From: Ianthella basta
Lineage: Eukaryota; Porifera; Demospongiae; Verongiida; Ianthellidae
Length of the DNA: 64,000 nucleotides
Direction: 5' to 3'
Assembly (NCBI GenBank): GCA_964019415.1
Contig: OZ025874.1
Span: 7,280,092 to 7,344,091 of the forward strand
In this document: piece by piece, positions 40,001-51,600 of the stretch
How positions within the stretch are numbered: position 1 is the first letter of the stretch
Layout: the number at the start of each line of letters is the position of its first letter
Made by a program: the position numbers and the translations under genes
Notes under the pieces: generated by a model
Told to the model about the DNA's origin: nothing
What the model saw: only the letters and a program-made list of their open reading frames with translations
Database searches by the model: none

Positions 40001-42494
40001 CCTCATGTGAGACCATACGTACATCACTGTGAAAAAATCACACGGTGCTGTGTATGTATGCTATTTATAGCATTTTGAAAGTGTACATTTGTACTGTTTC
40101 TGTGTGTGGTAATGTTTTTGAGAATGCCTGTTGTAAAATCTGTTTTTTCATGCTATGAGTAAAAATTCTCTCCTTCTCCCCTCCCCTCTCCTCCCCTCCC
40201 CTTCCCTCTCCTCACCTCTCCTCCCCTCTCCTGTCCTCCTGTAACAATGCTAATCCTCCTCTAATACAGTCATTTCTTAGCAACGGGGGGCACTCACACG
40301 ATCACTCCGGTGCTACTAGCTCGGAGGAGCGTTTGGTCTTGTGGAAGGGCAGCGTACTGCTCGCTGCACTTCTCCTGTTCTACATATTTGAGTTCTTCAT
40401 GAAGTACTGGCAGGACAGAGCAAAGGTAACTGTCTGCTTTGACACCAGTGTGTGGCAATTTGTTTGTGTATGACTGGCTGTGTGTGTGACACACTGTGTA
40501 CAATGGAGAAGGCTGACTGTGGTACTTCCTTCAGTTTGTTGCTCTGTGTCAACTACCTGTAGAGAAAGTTAAAGAAGAAGAGAGATGCGGGCAAGGATAG
40601 TGACACAGGCGAAGAGTCTGCACTGGAGCTGAAGGACTGCAGTGAGGGCACATCAGTAACACGCTGCAGTGTGAAGAACTGCAGGAATTCACAGGAAGAA
40701 AAGGAATCCGATCCTGAGGCAAGTGTGAAGGATGAGTCAGGCAGTGAGACTGCCCCTGTGAAGGTCTGCAAGCACCAGGCCATGCTGCAAGAGGAGGAAG
40801 AGCGACCACACTACAACCCACATCAAGGTGAGCATTTCTTCCATGTACACGCACACATGCAAACACACAGTCAAGGCATTGGAATAGTGGCAGTGTTCTC
40901 ATCAGAAAATGGTAAGAATGGTGTGCTGGACTGCTAGTCATGTGGGGACTGGCTAGTGGAAGGTGCAGTGTGGCAGAGGGTGTCAGCTTCCTTTGCACAG
41001 CACAGTAGGGAGAATGCATGGAGAGCCTTGTGACACAGAATGTAATGCATACAAGCCTATGCCGCATGACATGGGACACCAATGTATCGACGGCTTTGAT
41101 CCACGCCCCCCCCCCCCCCCCCCCCCCCCATGGTTGCCAGTCCCTATTTCCTTCCCGAGTGAAAGTTGGGGTGGAAGTAGGGACTGGGTACACGAGGCTA
41201 AAGGGGACTGGGGAGACAGGTAGGTGGGACCATGGGGGGACAGGAGGAATAGGGGACAGGTGGGTGGGGCAAGTTGGGACAGGGGGTGGACAGGGGGACA
41301 GGGGGATGAGACCGTGGGGGGGGGGGGGGACAGGAGGGACAGGGAGGGATAGGGGGCAGGGGGACAAATGAGGGTAACGAGGGAGGGGGAGGGATGGACA
41401 CTTTAACAGTCTTCCACAATTGCATAGAGCTAGCATGTTACTAGAATCACACTCCCCCAAGGCAGTATATTTCTAGAGGTTTTATGTAACCGTGAAACAT
41501 TTCTCTCATTTTCTTCCTTCTTCCAAACTGTTGCAGGATTCTGTCATGGGATTGTCCCTGTTGCTTGGATCATCATCATTGGCGATGCCATACACAACTT
41601 TGCTGATGGGTTGGCTGTTGGAGCGGCCTTCTCTGCCAGCCTCGGTGGAGGACTGAGTACCTCCATTGCAGTGTTGTTTCATGAGTTGCCTCATGAGCTA
41701 GGTGGGGCCGCCTGGCTGTGCGTGTGTGTGTGTGTGTGTGTTTGTGTGTCACTGTGTGTTTCTGGGTGCCTCTATTTGTGTACAGTACTCCTTTGGAATT
41801 GGGTTTGGTGTAGATGAATTTGATGGTGTCTAGTGAGTTAGGACTACTCCTTCACATATGCAGTAAACACCTCTGCTGAAGACATCTCTCTACAGAGACC
41901 AGTCCCCCAACCTCCCCATAGTGTATTCCACCACACATGAAGCACCTCGATCTGCTACAAGAACACCTGTTTCTGAGAACAGTCACCAACACAAAACTTG
42001 ACTGTGCTGATGCTATTCCTGTTACTCTTGATTCTCTGTAGGTGACTATGCGATCCTTCTCTCTACTGGGATGAAGTGGCACACAGCTGCTTTCTACAAC
42101 TTCATCTCTGCATTAACTGCCTTCATCGGTATGTTCATTGGAGTAGCGGTGGGCAACACCTCGCTGGTTGCTCTGGACTGGATCCTAGTGGCAGTGGCAG
42201 GCATTTTCCTCTACGTGGCTCTGGTTGATATGGTGAGTGTCTGTCAGCACTTGTTTAGTTACATGTGTGTGCTGTGGCATATCAACTGTGTTGGGGGAGG
42301 AGGGGGGGTGGTCTGTCTATGAATTGATTGGTGGTGCAAATGAATGACTTTCAAAGCTTGCTAGCTCAACATGTCATTAGCACAAGAAGTGGTTAATGTA
42401 CTGGTTCTGATGTGTACAATGTTTTAATGCAGAGCTTTGAAAAAATAGTTGGCCCTCTCGATCTTGCAAACAGGGTTTAACTATAGTTACTGGA

Positions 42495-42593
<99 letters not shown>

Positions 42594-43308
42594 ATCTTTG
42601 TTCACCCACCCACTGCCCACTCACATGACATGTCTTCATTGGAATAGCGCTTCTCTATTTGGTCCCTACTGAATCGGACAAAGGCATCATAATTATTGCT
42701 CTGAAAGGGCGGGGAGGGAAGGGAGGGGAGAGGAGGGGAGAGGAGGGGAGGGGAGGGGAGGGGGAGGGGAGGGGAGGGGGGAGGGGAGGGGAGAGGAGGT
42801 TCGTACAGTAGTGTCACTTGATTCACATACAAACAAAGGAACTGAATTGATACCAGAGATTCCTAATTGTTTGTTGGAAGCTCAAGCAATGGGTGCGTTC
42901 AACCATAGACTCCTGGGCTGAAACCCTTCCACATTAAATAAGATTTTCTACCTATTCCTATTATTCTACAAGGTACACAATAATTGCAGGTGATTAGCAC
43001 ATAAAACTCCCTACAGCAGATACAAGAACCAGACTCCATCCACTCTGATGTGGTCATCCCCAGCTGTGCCAATGGGAGGAAGAATTGACCATATTAGTCA
43101 CCCTCTCTCTCCTTGTGTGCCGGATAGTGAAAGTGAGGTAGGAGGCCATTCACTGCTCTCCAGTGAAAGGTCCCTCCACCTATCTCATCTCAACAGTGCT
43201 ACACAGACCACTGCGCAATAATAGAACTGTCCATCCAAGATAAACTTCAGTTTTAAGGAAGGTCTATTGAGATGCTCTGTGCTGTCGGCTGTAGGGGTTG
43301 ACTTCAAA

Positions 43309-43406
<98 letters not shown>

Positions 43407-43762
43407 TGTGTGTGTGTGTGTGTGCAGGCTGATTGTGTGGGATGATCTGTGGGTGAGAGGGTGATGTCCGAGTGAGTAACAAGTGGGTGGGTGATGCGTA
43501 GCAATACATAAATTTGAGTGCTGTATTGAGACCTGCTATCCATCTGCTTGCACTGTATATACCACTGAACCTATGACTGTACCCTTCCTCCCATTTCATC
43601 CCCTCCCCTCAGCTTCCTGGACTGTATCAGACGCACTACAAAGGGATGTCCCGCTGGTTTCATCTTGGTCTTCAGCTCATAGCCTTTCTTCTCACGTACG
43701 CTGCACTGCTGACCCTGGCCTACTACGAACATGACCTGGAGAACCTTATTAGTGGCATATAG
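36542..43762 (+). CDS. ZIP zinc transporter, LIV-1 subfamily (SLC39)
   Basis: Eight exons: 36542-36724, 37018-37354, 39837-40006, 40270-40425, 40563-40827, 41537-41701, 42042-42232, 43613-43762. They join to 538 aa. A signal peptide ([14 protein letters not shown]) is followed by an extracellular region of about 155 residues with His-rich patches ([10 protein letters not shown]) and several N-glycosylation sites. Membrane helices begin in exon 3 ([20 protein letters not shown]). A His-containing loop ([10 protein letters not shown]) and a charged cytosolic loop in exon 5 precede the metal-binding helices: [13 protein letters not shown] (helix 4, exon 6) and HELPHELGD (helix 5, exons 6-7), the LIV-1 HEXPHEXGD signature. 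LIV-1 ZIPs import Zn2+ (some Fe/Mn) into the cytosol. HELPHELGD fits the ZIP4/5/6/10/12 type better than ZIP8/14, which start with E. The start codon lies 73 bp from a transposon end. Confidence 0.95.
37366..37577. repeat. 37-bp tandem repeat, about 5.5 copies, ZIP intron 2
   Basis: The unit contains ATACACTCCTGTAGCTACAG followed by TAGTTAGTGTTACAAGC. The rest of this 2.5-kb intron (to 39836) shows nothing I recognise. Confidence 0.9.
41106..41201. mobile_element. C24 run and short fold-back element related to 4628-5385, ZIP intron 5
   Basis: A run of 24 C (41106-41129) is followed by a small inverted-end element. CAGTCCCTATTTCC and, inverted, GTAGGGACTGGGTAC with ACGAGGCT match the ends of the element in PCBP intron 1. 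G-rich imperfect repeats (GGGACAGG) follow to about 41400. Confidence 0.55.
41865..41985 (+). repeat. Repeat family B fragment, ZIP intron 6
   Basis: Contains CTCTACAGAGACCAGTCCCC and CATAGTGTATTCCACCACAC, as in the copies at 11490-11680. Confidence 0.65.
42495..42591. repeat. (TC)n(GT)n compound microsatellite, ZIP intron 7
   Basis: About 10 TC units then about 38 GT units. A G/A-rich tract with repeats of GGGGA follows at 42710-42800. Confidence 0.95.
43312..43424. repeat. (GT)n microsatellite of about 112 bp, ZIP intron 7
   Basis: Almost pure GT array with one GA interruption near 43405. Confidence 0.95.
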
Positions 43763-44266
43763 TTAGGCTGCTACTTTTGAAAGAGTGCTGAGGCACCAGC
43801 TATACTTTGTATGGTGCTATAAGTTTTGTTTTGCAACCCATATATCTTCTTTGTAGCTTAGTGCATGTGCAATTTTTGTAACTTGCAGTAATTGCAACTT
43901 CTTGATACATATTACGTGTGTGTACATATTATGTACATGTTGATCATGAGCATGCAATTAATGGACTTGGTGAATTAACTAGATCAATATACATATACTG
44001 ATCAATCTTGTTTTCTCTACACAAACACATCTGCATGCTTACACTCATTGACATAATACATAGATATCTAAATTTCATACATAATAATTGCAGTTGCAAC
44101 TATACACTCCCTATAAATGCAAAATTTTGGCATGCCTGCTGCATCTATATAAAATGTTAAAGCTGTAACTGCATTGTGCATGGGAGACACACATGCGCAT
44201 GCATGATAATTATTTGAGAGACAAGTTACTAAGTTCCGTGCTAGTTGCAATTGGCTGTTGCTATGG
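43763..44266. other. Convergent intergenic region ZIP 3' / CCT5 3'
   Basis: AT-rich sequence with no gene, and no polyadenylation signal I could assign with confidence. Confidence 0.5.
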
Positions 44267-45836
44267 TTACTCCCCAGGAGTGCGGATGTCATCAATCTTT
44301 AGGATCATCCGGACCAGCTGTGTTGCCAGTGTCAGCTGCTGCTTCTTCCCAATCAGGGTCTCGATGACATGCTGGACCTTCATGTCTGAGATAGAGAAGG
44401 AAACAGCAACCTTTGTAAACAATGAAAATATGATGTGATGCCACATTAATACCAAATTCCAACATGAAGCAGGCAACCCACTCGTCACCCATCTCAGTGG
44501 CGGATCCAGGGGGGGGGCACTGGGGGCAATTGCCCCCCCCTTTTAGTCCCCTCCATCATAATTTCTATTTCCTTGAATACTCATCCAATAGTTGAGTTAG
44601 CTCAGGAATCATTCAGAACACTTTTATTTAGTAGTTTACTGCTTTTATAGCTTATTTTCAATTGACACAGCAATTATTTAAGCCAAAACAACATCTCGCG
44701 AGCGTTAAGACGGCCATATTATTCAATCTGTGATGTCATAAAAATGGCCGCTTGATGCATAAAATTCTGTTTCATCCATTGCTATTGCTTCTTTTGCTAC
44801 TGTAGTGGTACTGCAGTAACAGAAGTTACACATTTAGGTGTATATTTAGTCTAAGGGAAGGATCAGATAATGAATTGACAGAAAAATGACAGTTGCCAGG
44901 CTTAGCAAAGAGCCTGGAACTGTAGCTACTAAGAGTCTAAAAACCCATGTAAAATGCCCCTATTTTCAAAATTTCTCCGGGGGTGGATGCCCCCGGACCC
45001 CCCTACAGGCTGCCCCCCCTTTACAAATTCCTAGATCCGCCACTGCATCTACTAGCCGCCTATCCATTTATCACCTAACCACACATCAACCACCATCTCA
45101 TCACAAACTCACTCATTGCCCACCCACTCACACACCCCACTTGTCACCTACCCACTCACACCCCCCCCACTTGTCACCTACCCACTCACACACCCCCACT
45201 TGTCACCCACCCACTCACAGACCCCACTTTGTCACCCAACCGCTCACACCCCCCACTTTTCACCCACCCACTCACAGCCCCCACTTTGTCACCCAACCGC
45301 TCACACCCCCCACTTTTCACCCACCCACTCACAGCCCCCACTTTGTCACCCAACCGCTCACACCCCCCACTTTTCACCCACCCACTCACAGCCCCCACTT
45401 GTCACCACCCACTCATCATCCACCCACTTGTCACCCACCCACTCATCATCCACCCACTTGTCACCCACCCACTCATCATCCACCCACTTGTCACCCACCC
45501 ACTCATCATCCACCCACTTGTTACCCTCATCCACCCACTTGTCACCCACCCACTCATCATCCACCCACTTGTCACCCACCCACTCATCATCCTCTTCACA
45601 ACCACAGCTATCATACTGCAGCTCACCACTGTTCCCTTTCTGCATGCAGTCAATGCCAAGGCGTGGGTTCTTCTCTGCAATCTGTCTTGACTTCACTTGA
45701 GATAGATAGTAGATGGGGTTGAGTCCCGCATTGTCCGCTAGGGCCAGTGGAATACTCTCCAGAGCATCCGAGTAGGACCGCATTGCGTATTGCTCCAAGG
45801 AGGACACCTGGGGGGATGTAGATACATGAGTTGTGT

Positions 45837-45916
<80 letters not shown>

Positions 45917-48584
45917 GTCAGAGTAGAGTAGAGTAGTCTACTCTGACCTTGACTGTGTGATGAACAATGGGAGTGGACTGGTAATGGTGATGGGAGACTT
46001 CAATGCATCGGTGAGTGAAGGGGTGAAGGGAGTGGTTGGACCCTACGGGTTGGGGAATCGTACCAGTGACAACGGTGAGAGGCTTGTGTCTTTTGCCAGT
46101 ACACATGGATTGTGCATTGCTAACACCCTTTTCCCACACAAGCACATCCACACAGCATCATGGTACCCCCCTGACCCAAGGTCCCGGCCAAGCCTTAAGG
46201 ACTATGTGCTTGTCAAGCATCGGATGAGGTCATCAATCCTGGACACAAGAGTTCACAGGGGAGCGGATATGGACAGTGACCACCGTCTGGTGATCACCTC
46301 CATACGGCTGAAGCTGCTGAAGAAGGCAAGGAACCAGAGAAGACGGCAGTGCTTCAATGTAGAACTTTTGCTACAGGATCAAAGGCGGAGTGATTTTATG
46401 AAAGCCATTGGAGAATGTTTTGGTGCTAGGAAAAGACAGGGAGATGTAGAGGAGCGATGGGATGAACTGAAGAAATCAATACTGGGATCGGCAGAAGAAC
46501 ACCTACGAGGCAAATGGAAGAGGCAAAGCAGATGGATGACACAAGACACGAGTGAAATCATAGAGGCGAAGCGAATGGCTTTTCTGAGATGGCAAGAACA
46601 ACGAGAAGATGCCAGGAGGCATAAGGAGTACAGAGACCTTTGTAAGAGAGTGAGGAGAGCAGTGAAGGAGGACAAAGAGAAATGGTTGGATGATGTAATG
46701 AAGGGACTAGAGGATGACATGAAACGCCATCGGCAGGGAAGCTTTTACAAAAGAATGAGACAACTAACTGCAACCAGAGCGATACCTATGAACACCATCA
46801 TGGATGAGAGTGGACAGCCTCTGCAGAAGAGTGAGGAGAAGTTGGCACGGTGGAAAAGACATTTTGAGAAAGTATTGAATGTACAGAGTGTGGTAGCAGG
46901 GAATGTGATTGAAGAGCTTGAGGACCGTTCCGAGGTAGAAACAACACAAGTGACCAGGGAAGAAGTTGAACAGGCAGTGAGGAAGCTCCAGAATTGCAAG
47001 GCAGCAGGAGAGGATGAAATTGTAGCAGAGTTATTGAAGAATGGAGGGAATGCAATGATTGACTGGTTGTTAGAGATATTGCAAGAAGTGTGGAAGACCA
47101 AGCATGTGCCAAGTGAATGGAAGAAGGCTGTTCTGGTGCCTCTGCACAAGAAGAAAGACCGAAAGATATGCGACAACTACCGCGGCATATCCCTGCTGAG
47201 TGTTCCAGGAAAGGTGCTCTCCCTTGTGCTGCTGGACAGACTGGAGACCATCATTGACCCCCAACTCATGGAGTCGCAGTGTGGCTTCAGGAAGGGACGG
47301 GGTACAGTTGATCAAATCTGGGTAGCACGTCAGATCATAGAGAGAGCAACTGAGTACCAGACCCCTGTACACCTTGGCTTTGTGGATCTCACTAAAGCCT
47401 ATGACTCGGTGGACCGCTCTGCCCTGTTTGCCATGCTGAGGCACTACAGGGTTCCCCAACAGCTGATTGACATCATTAAGGAGCTATACACCGGGACATG
47501 GTGCTGTGTGAGAACCACAGACGGGACATCAGAGGACTTTGAGGTGAAGACTGGAGTAAGACAAGGCTGTGTGCTGTCCCCTCTCCTGTTCAACTGCTTC
47601 ATGGACAGGATCTTGAGGGAAGCCATGGAGATGACTGGAGGAGGCCTGCAGATTGAATACACCACCAGTGGGGGGTTGTTCTTATCATACAGGGACAAAA
47701 CCCCACTTACCACCTGCATCCAGAACATCCAGTATGCAGATGATCTGACCCTCATTGCAGAGACCAGAGGGGAACTGCAGCGTATGGTAGATGTGTTGGA
47801 CAGAGCCTGCACTCGATGGGGGATGAAGATCAATGGAGACAAGACCAAGGTGCTCAACATCGGCGAACTGACAGGGGACCATCCGGCCATCACACTTAAT
47901 GGTCACACACTTGAGGAAGTCGACTCCTTCTCCTACCTTGGATGTGAGGTGGAACAGACTGCCAGGGTGGAGAGAGATGTTCGAATCAGACTGGAAAAGG
48001 CAGCAACTGTTTATCGAATGTGGAGATGGAAGGTGTTCAAGAGTCGAAACCTCAGCAAGACAACCAAAGTGCGTGTGTTTCGATCAATGGTCATGTCAGT
48101 CCTCCTCTACGGTGCAGAGACCTGGCCAGTAACCCAGCACGACATCAGAAGACTGAAGACATTCCAGATGAGATGCCTCCGGGACATTGTAGGAGTGACT
48201 CTGTGGGACAAACGACGCAATGACGACATATTGGAGGAGACTGGGGAACTACCAGTAGAAGAACAACTAAGGTTGAAGAGGCTCCAGTGGTTTGGACACC
48301 TACAGAGAATGCCAGACCATCGGCCACAGAAGCAGCTCCTGAGATGCAGACCAACAGGAAAGAAGAGGAGACCAGGAGGGACATCTCTGCGGTGGGTAGA
48401 TGTGATCAGCAGAGATCTAACCAGAATCGCTAACTGGCAAGAAGTGGTGATGGACAGAAGTGAATGGAGAGCTGCAATACACCAACCCAAGTCAGCCCTA
48501 TCCCAATCTGTGATGAGGTAGAGCAAATGGATTCTGCCCGACGTCCATGATGGACAAGGAGTAAAGAAGAAGAAGAAGAAGAAG

Positions 48585-48632
<48 letters not shown>

Positions 48633-51600
48633 AAGTGTATGCACAAACACTGTATAGTGTGAGTATATGAAGCACTGCAGATAATTAGTGTCATAAGCGT
48701 AGGAACCATGGGGGCCGTGGGGGCCATGGCCCCCCCAGATTTCACAAGGGGGGGACCAGGCCCCCATAGATGTTTAGCCCTGTCTCACCTCTGCAATCTT
48801 TGATTAGTAAATGCTAGTAAATGCTCAGGCCATCTCACCAAAGTATACAGAAAGAGTCCGCAGCATTTTCGTTCGGATCTATATCCAACAAAACCTGTTG
48901 TTCAAAATTCTGGTTTAGTGGCTTGCTTGGAAGCCATTTTATTGATTGCGCAATTGACACATTACCTGAATCTAATATATAGAGCCGACCGTGTCTGTGT
49001 GTGTGTGTGTGTTCGCGATACGCGCGCGCGTTTCTTGCTCCGTCGCCCTCAAACTCGCTGTGGTTTCTGGGGGCATCGGGGGTCAGGTTATAGCGGGGTT
49101 GACGTCGCTCGTCTTGCGGTTGACAGAGAGTTATCCGTCCATTTCCGCTTTTTCCTTCGCGGACGACGGCCATTTTCTAATTATTGTTACCGATTTCTGG
49201 TTTTTACCAGTTGATTCGCTGTCGTCCTACGTTCGAATTTAAACCGATAATCATTATTTTTTAGCTGTAGCAGTAACATGGTTGCTGAGAGCATCGGGGT
49301 ACAGGCATTGGATGCCGTAGCTCGCCGATGGCGGGCCACTCTGCTAGTATGAATATAATATCCTACCGCGCTACAATATTTGTTTGTCTCAGCAATCTCT
49401 CCTAAGTTTTCTGGAAAAGCCAGCAAAGAGAAGAAAAAGCAATGCAACCAACAGGTGGCATTGCTTTTGGCATCATAGCTGTTAATGAAATGTAAATTAC
49501 TATATAATAGAGGAGTATGCAGATCTATAACTGAGCTCGTGAGGTTCGCACTCTCATTTCCCTACTAAATTTAATTAGCCTCAAAATTTTTTTCACTCGC
49601 TCCGCTCGCGAATCTACCTCTGGTGTACCTGCTATCTTCGGCCCCCCTAGTTTTGAAAGTGTTCCTACACCCCTGAGTGTGGTCAATGTAGTAATACCAC
49701 ATGTATCAGCTATCACACCCACTCACCACCCTGCCACCTATCACTGTCTGCAAGTGGCCCCGCCCCCAACCAGTGATGTGACTTCACAGTACTACAAACA
49801 TACTGTACGTACCTTGTCGGCCTTCTCAGCCACGGCCAGTGAGCACGCCACCTCACACGAACCACCGCCATAAACAATACGATTGTCTTTGACCAAGTTG
49901 CGGATCACACACAGGGCATCATGCAGAGACCTCTTAGCTTCCTCAATTATCTATGACCAAGAAGGATTGAATGGCAAATAGCATCCCTACAAGTGATGCT
50001 AATCTGCTCCACCCCTGCCCTGCCCTTGGCCAAGCCCAAATCAACCCGACACAGTTACCAATTAATCCACCCTACGCTCAAGGTCAGCCACACCCCATGC
50101 CCTCCACATGCCATGTCCTGAAACTCCTGCCGTACACCTTCATTCCCTACCCCTTTCCTTTCCTTCCTAATCTCTCTTACACTTCCACCCTCTCAGTACT
50201 AACCATCTTGTTGCCTCCTCGAATGAATATCGTAACTGCACGGGAATTCTGACACTCTTCAATCACAACCATGTGATCTGAAGTTGTGCCAAAAGACAAC
50301 TCGCGCACAATACCAGCTTTACCCAACTTCTCTGCCTTCAACTCTGAAAAACGAGGCACAATCCGGCCTCCAGTTGCTATGGCAACCAACTCCATTTCAG
50401 GCCCACCCACCCAGCGGATGGCTGGCAACTCATTGACCAGTAGTAGGTGGTTTGCCTCGTCATCGAATCCCCATTGACACAGAACAAGATTAGCTCCAGT
50501 GTCCTTCACCTACAGGGAGAGTGGCATTGTGCGAAGTAACCATGGTAGCATGAACAAAATGGCTGACAGAAGCGACAATAATCAAAAGTGTGCGCCTTCA
50601 TGTAGTAGCAGGACGGACCCGCAATACCAGGAACAGAATAAAAAACATTATCACGCTACCCTTCATGAACACTTCATCACACAAAAACATCATCATGCTA
50701 CCCTTCACGAACACTTGACATCCCACAAAAACATCATCATGCTACCATTCACGAACACTTCACTTAAAAACATCATCATGCTACCTTTCACAAAAGCTTC
50801 ATCACTTAAAAACATCATCACGCTACCCTTCATGAACACTTCATCACACAAAAACATCATCATGCTACCATTCACAAACACTTCATCATCATATGTTCCA
50901 TCACATGCTGGAACAGTGTAGCAACTTCCACACCTCACCCTACTAACACTACAAATACAAAAAGTCCTCATCACATTCACTATTAGAAGCAGGAAGTGGG
51001 TCCTATTGGCTCAGCATACTTCAATTTTCAGGCATAATATGCCCTTGCACCTATGTACACACATAGGCAATTACAGTAAGTTCCTATCCAAATATGGCTG
51101 CAAAGGGGTATCAAGGCACTACGGTATCTTGAGTGTGAGGCATGGAAGCTGTTGTGTTACTGACGAAGACCCTGGAGGTCAAAACGATTCACTAAAATGT
51201 CCTTCTTTGCTGAGTGATTGCTTAGCAACAAACCCATTCTTAAAGTTTCCCTCTTGGCAGCCACCAAAAAGGATGACCCCACAAGTGTCCTACCTGCTTA
51301 ATCATCTCCGTAAACTTGTCCTTTTCATACTGCTGCAGTTTCTTGAAGTCTTCCACGCTGGCCACCTGATAGTCGTACTTGATCTTTGGTTTGGGTGGTT
51401 CAAACGCACAGGTGAGGATCGCCATTCGAGCATCCTTGACCACCTGAAAGAAAAAGGAGACTGCATAGTACACAAACAGTCCTATAACATTGAAATACAT
51501 TGGGCAATTTACTGGCACAAGTGCATACATACTGGCATGTGCATTATTTCTACTCCAGTCACATACATTCCATAGGGTTTGATTACATATTAAATCTCTA

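Noticed and set aside
44886-45722. Long Thr-His-Pro-rich open frames
   Set aside because: They translate the 57/30-bp minisatellite in CCT5 intron 9 and run into CCT5 exon 9 on the opposite strand.
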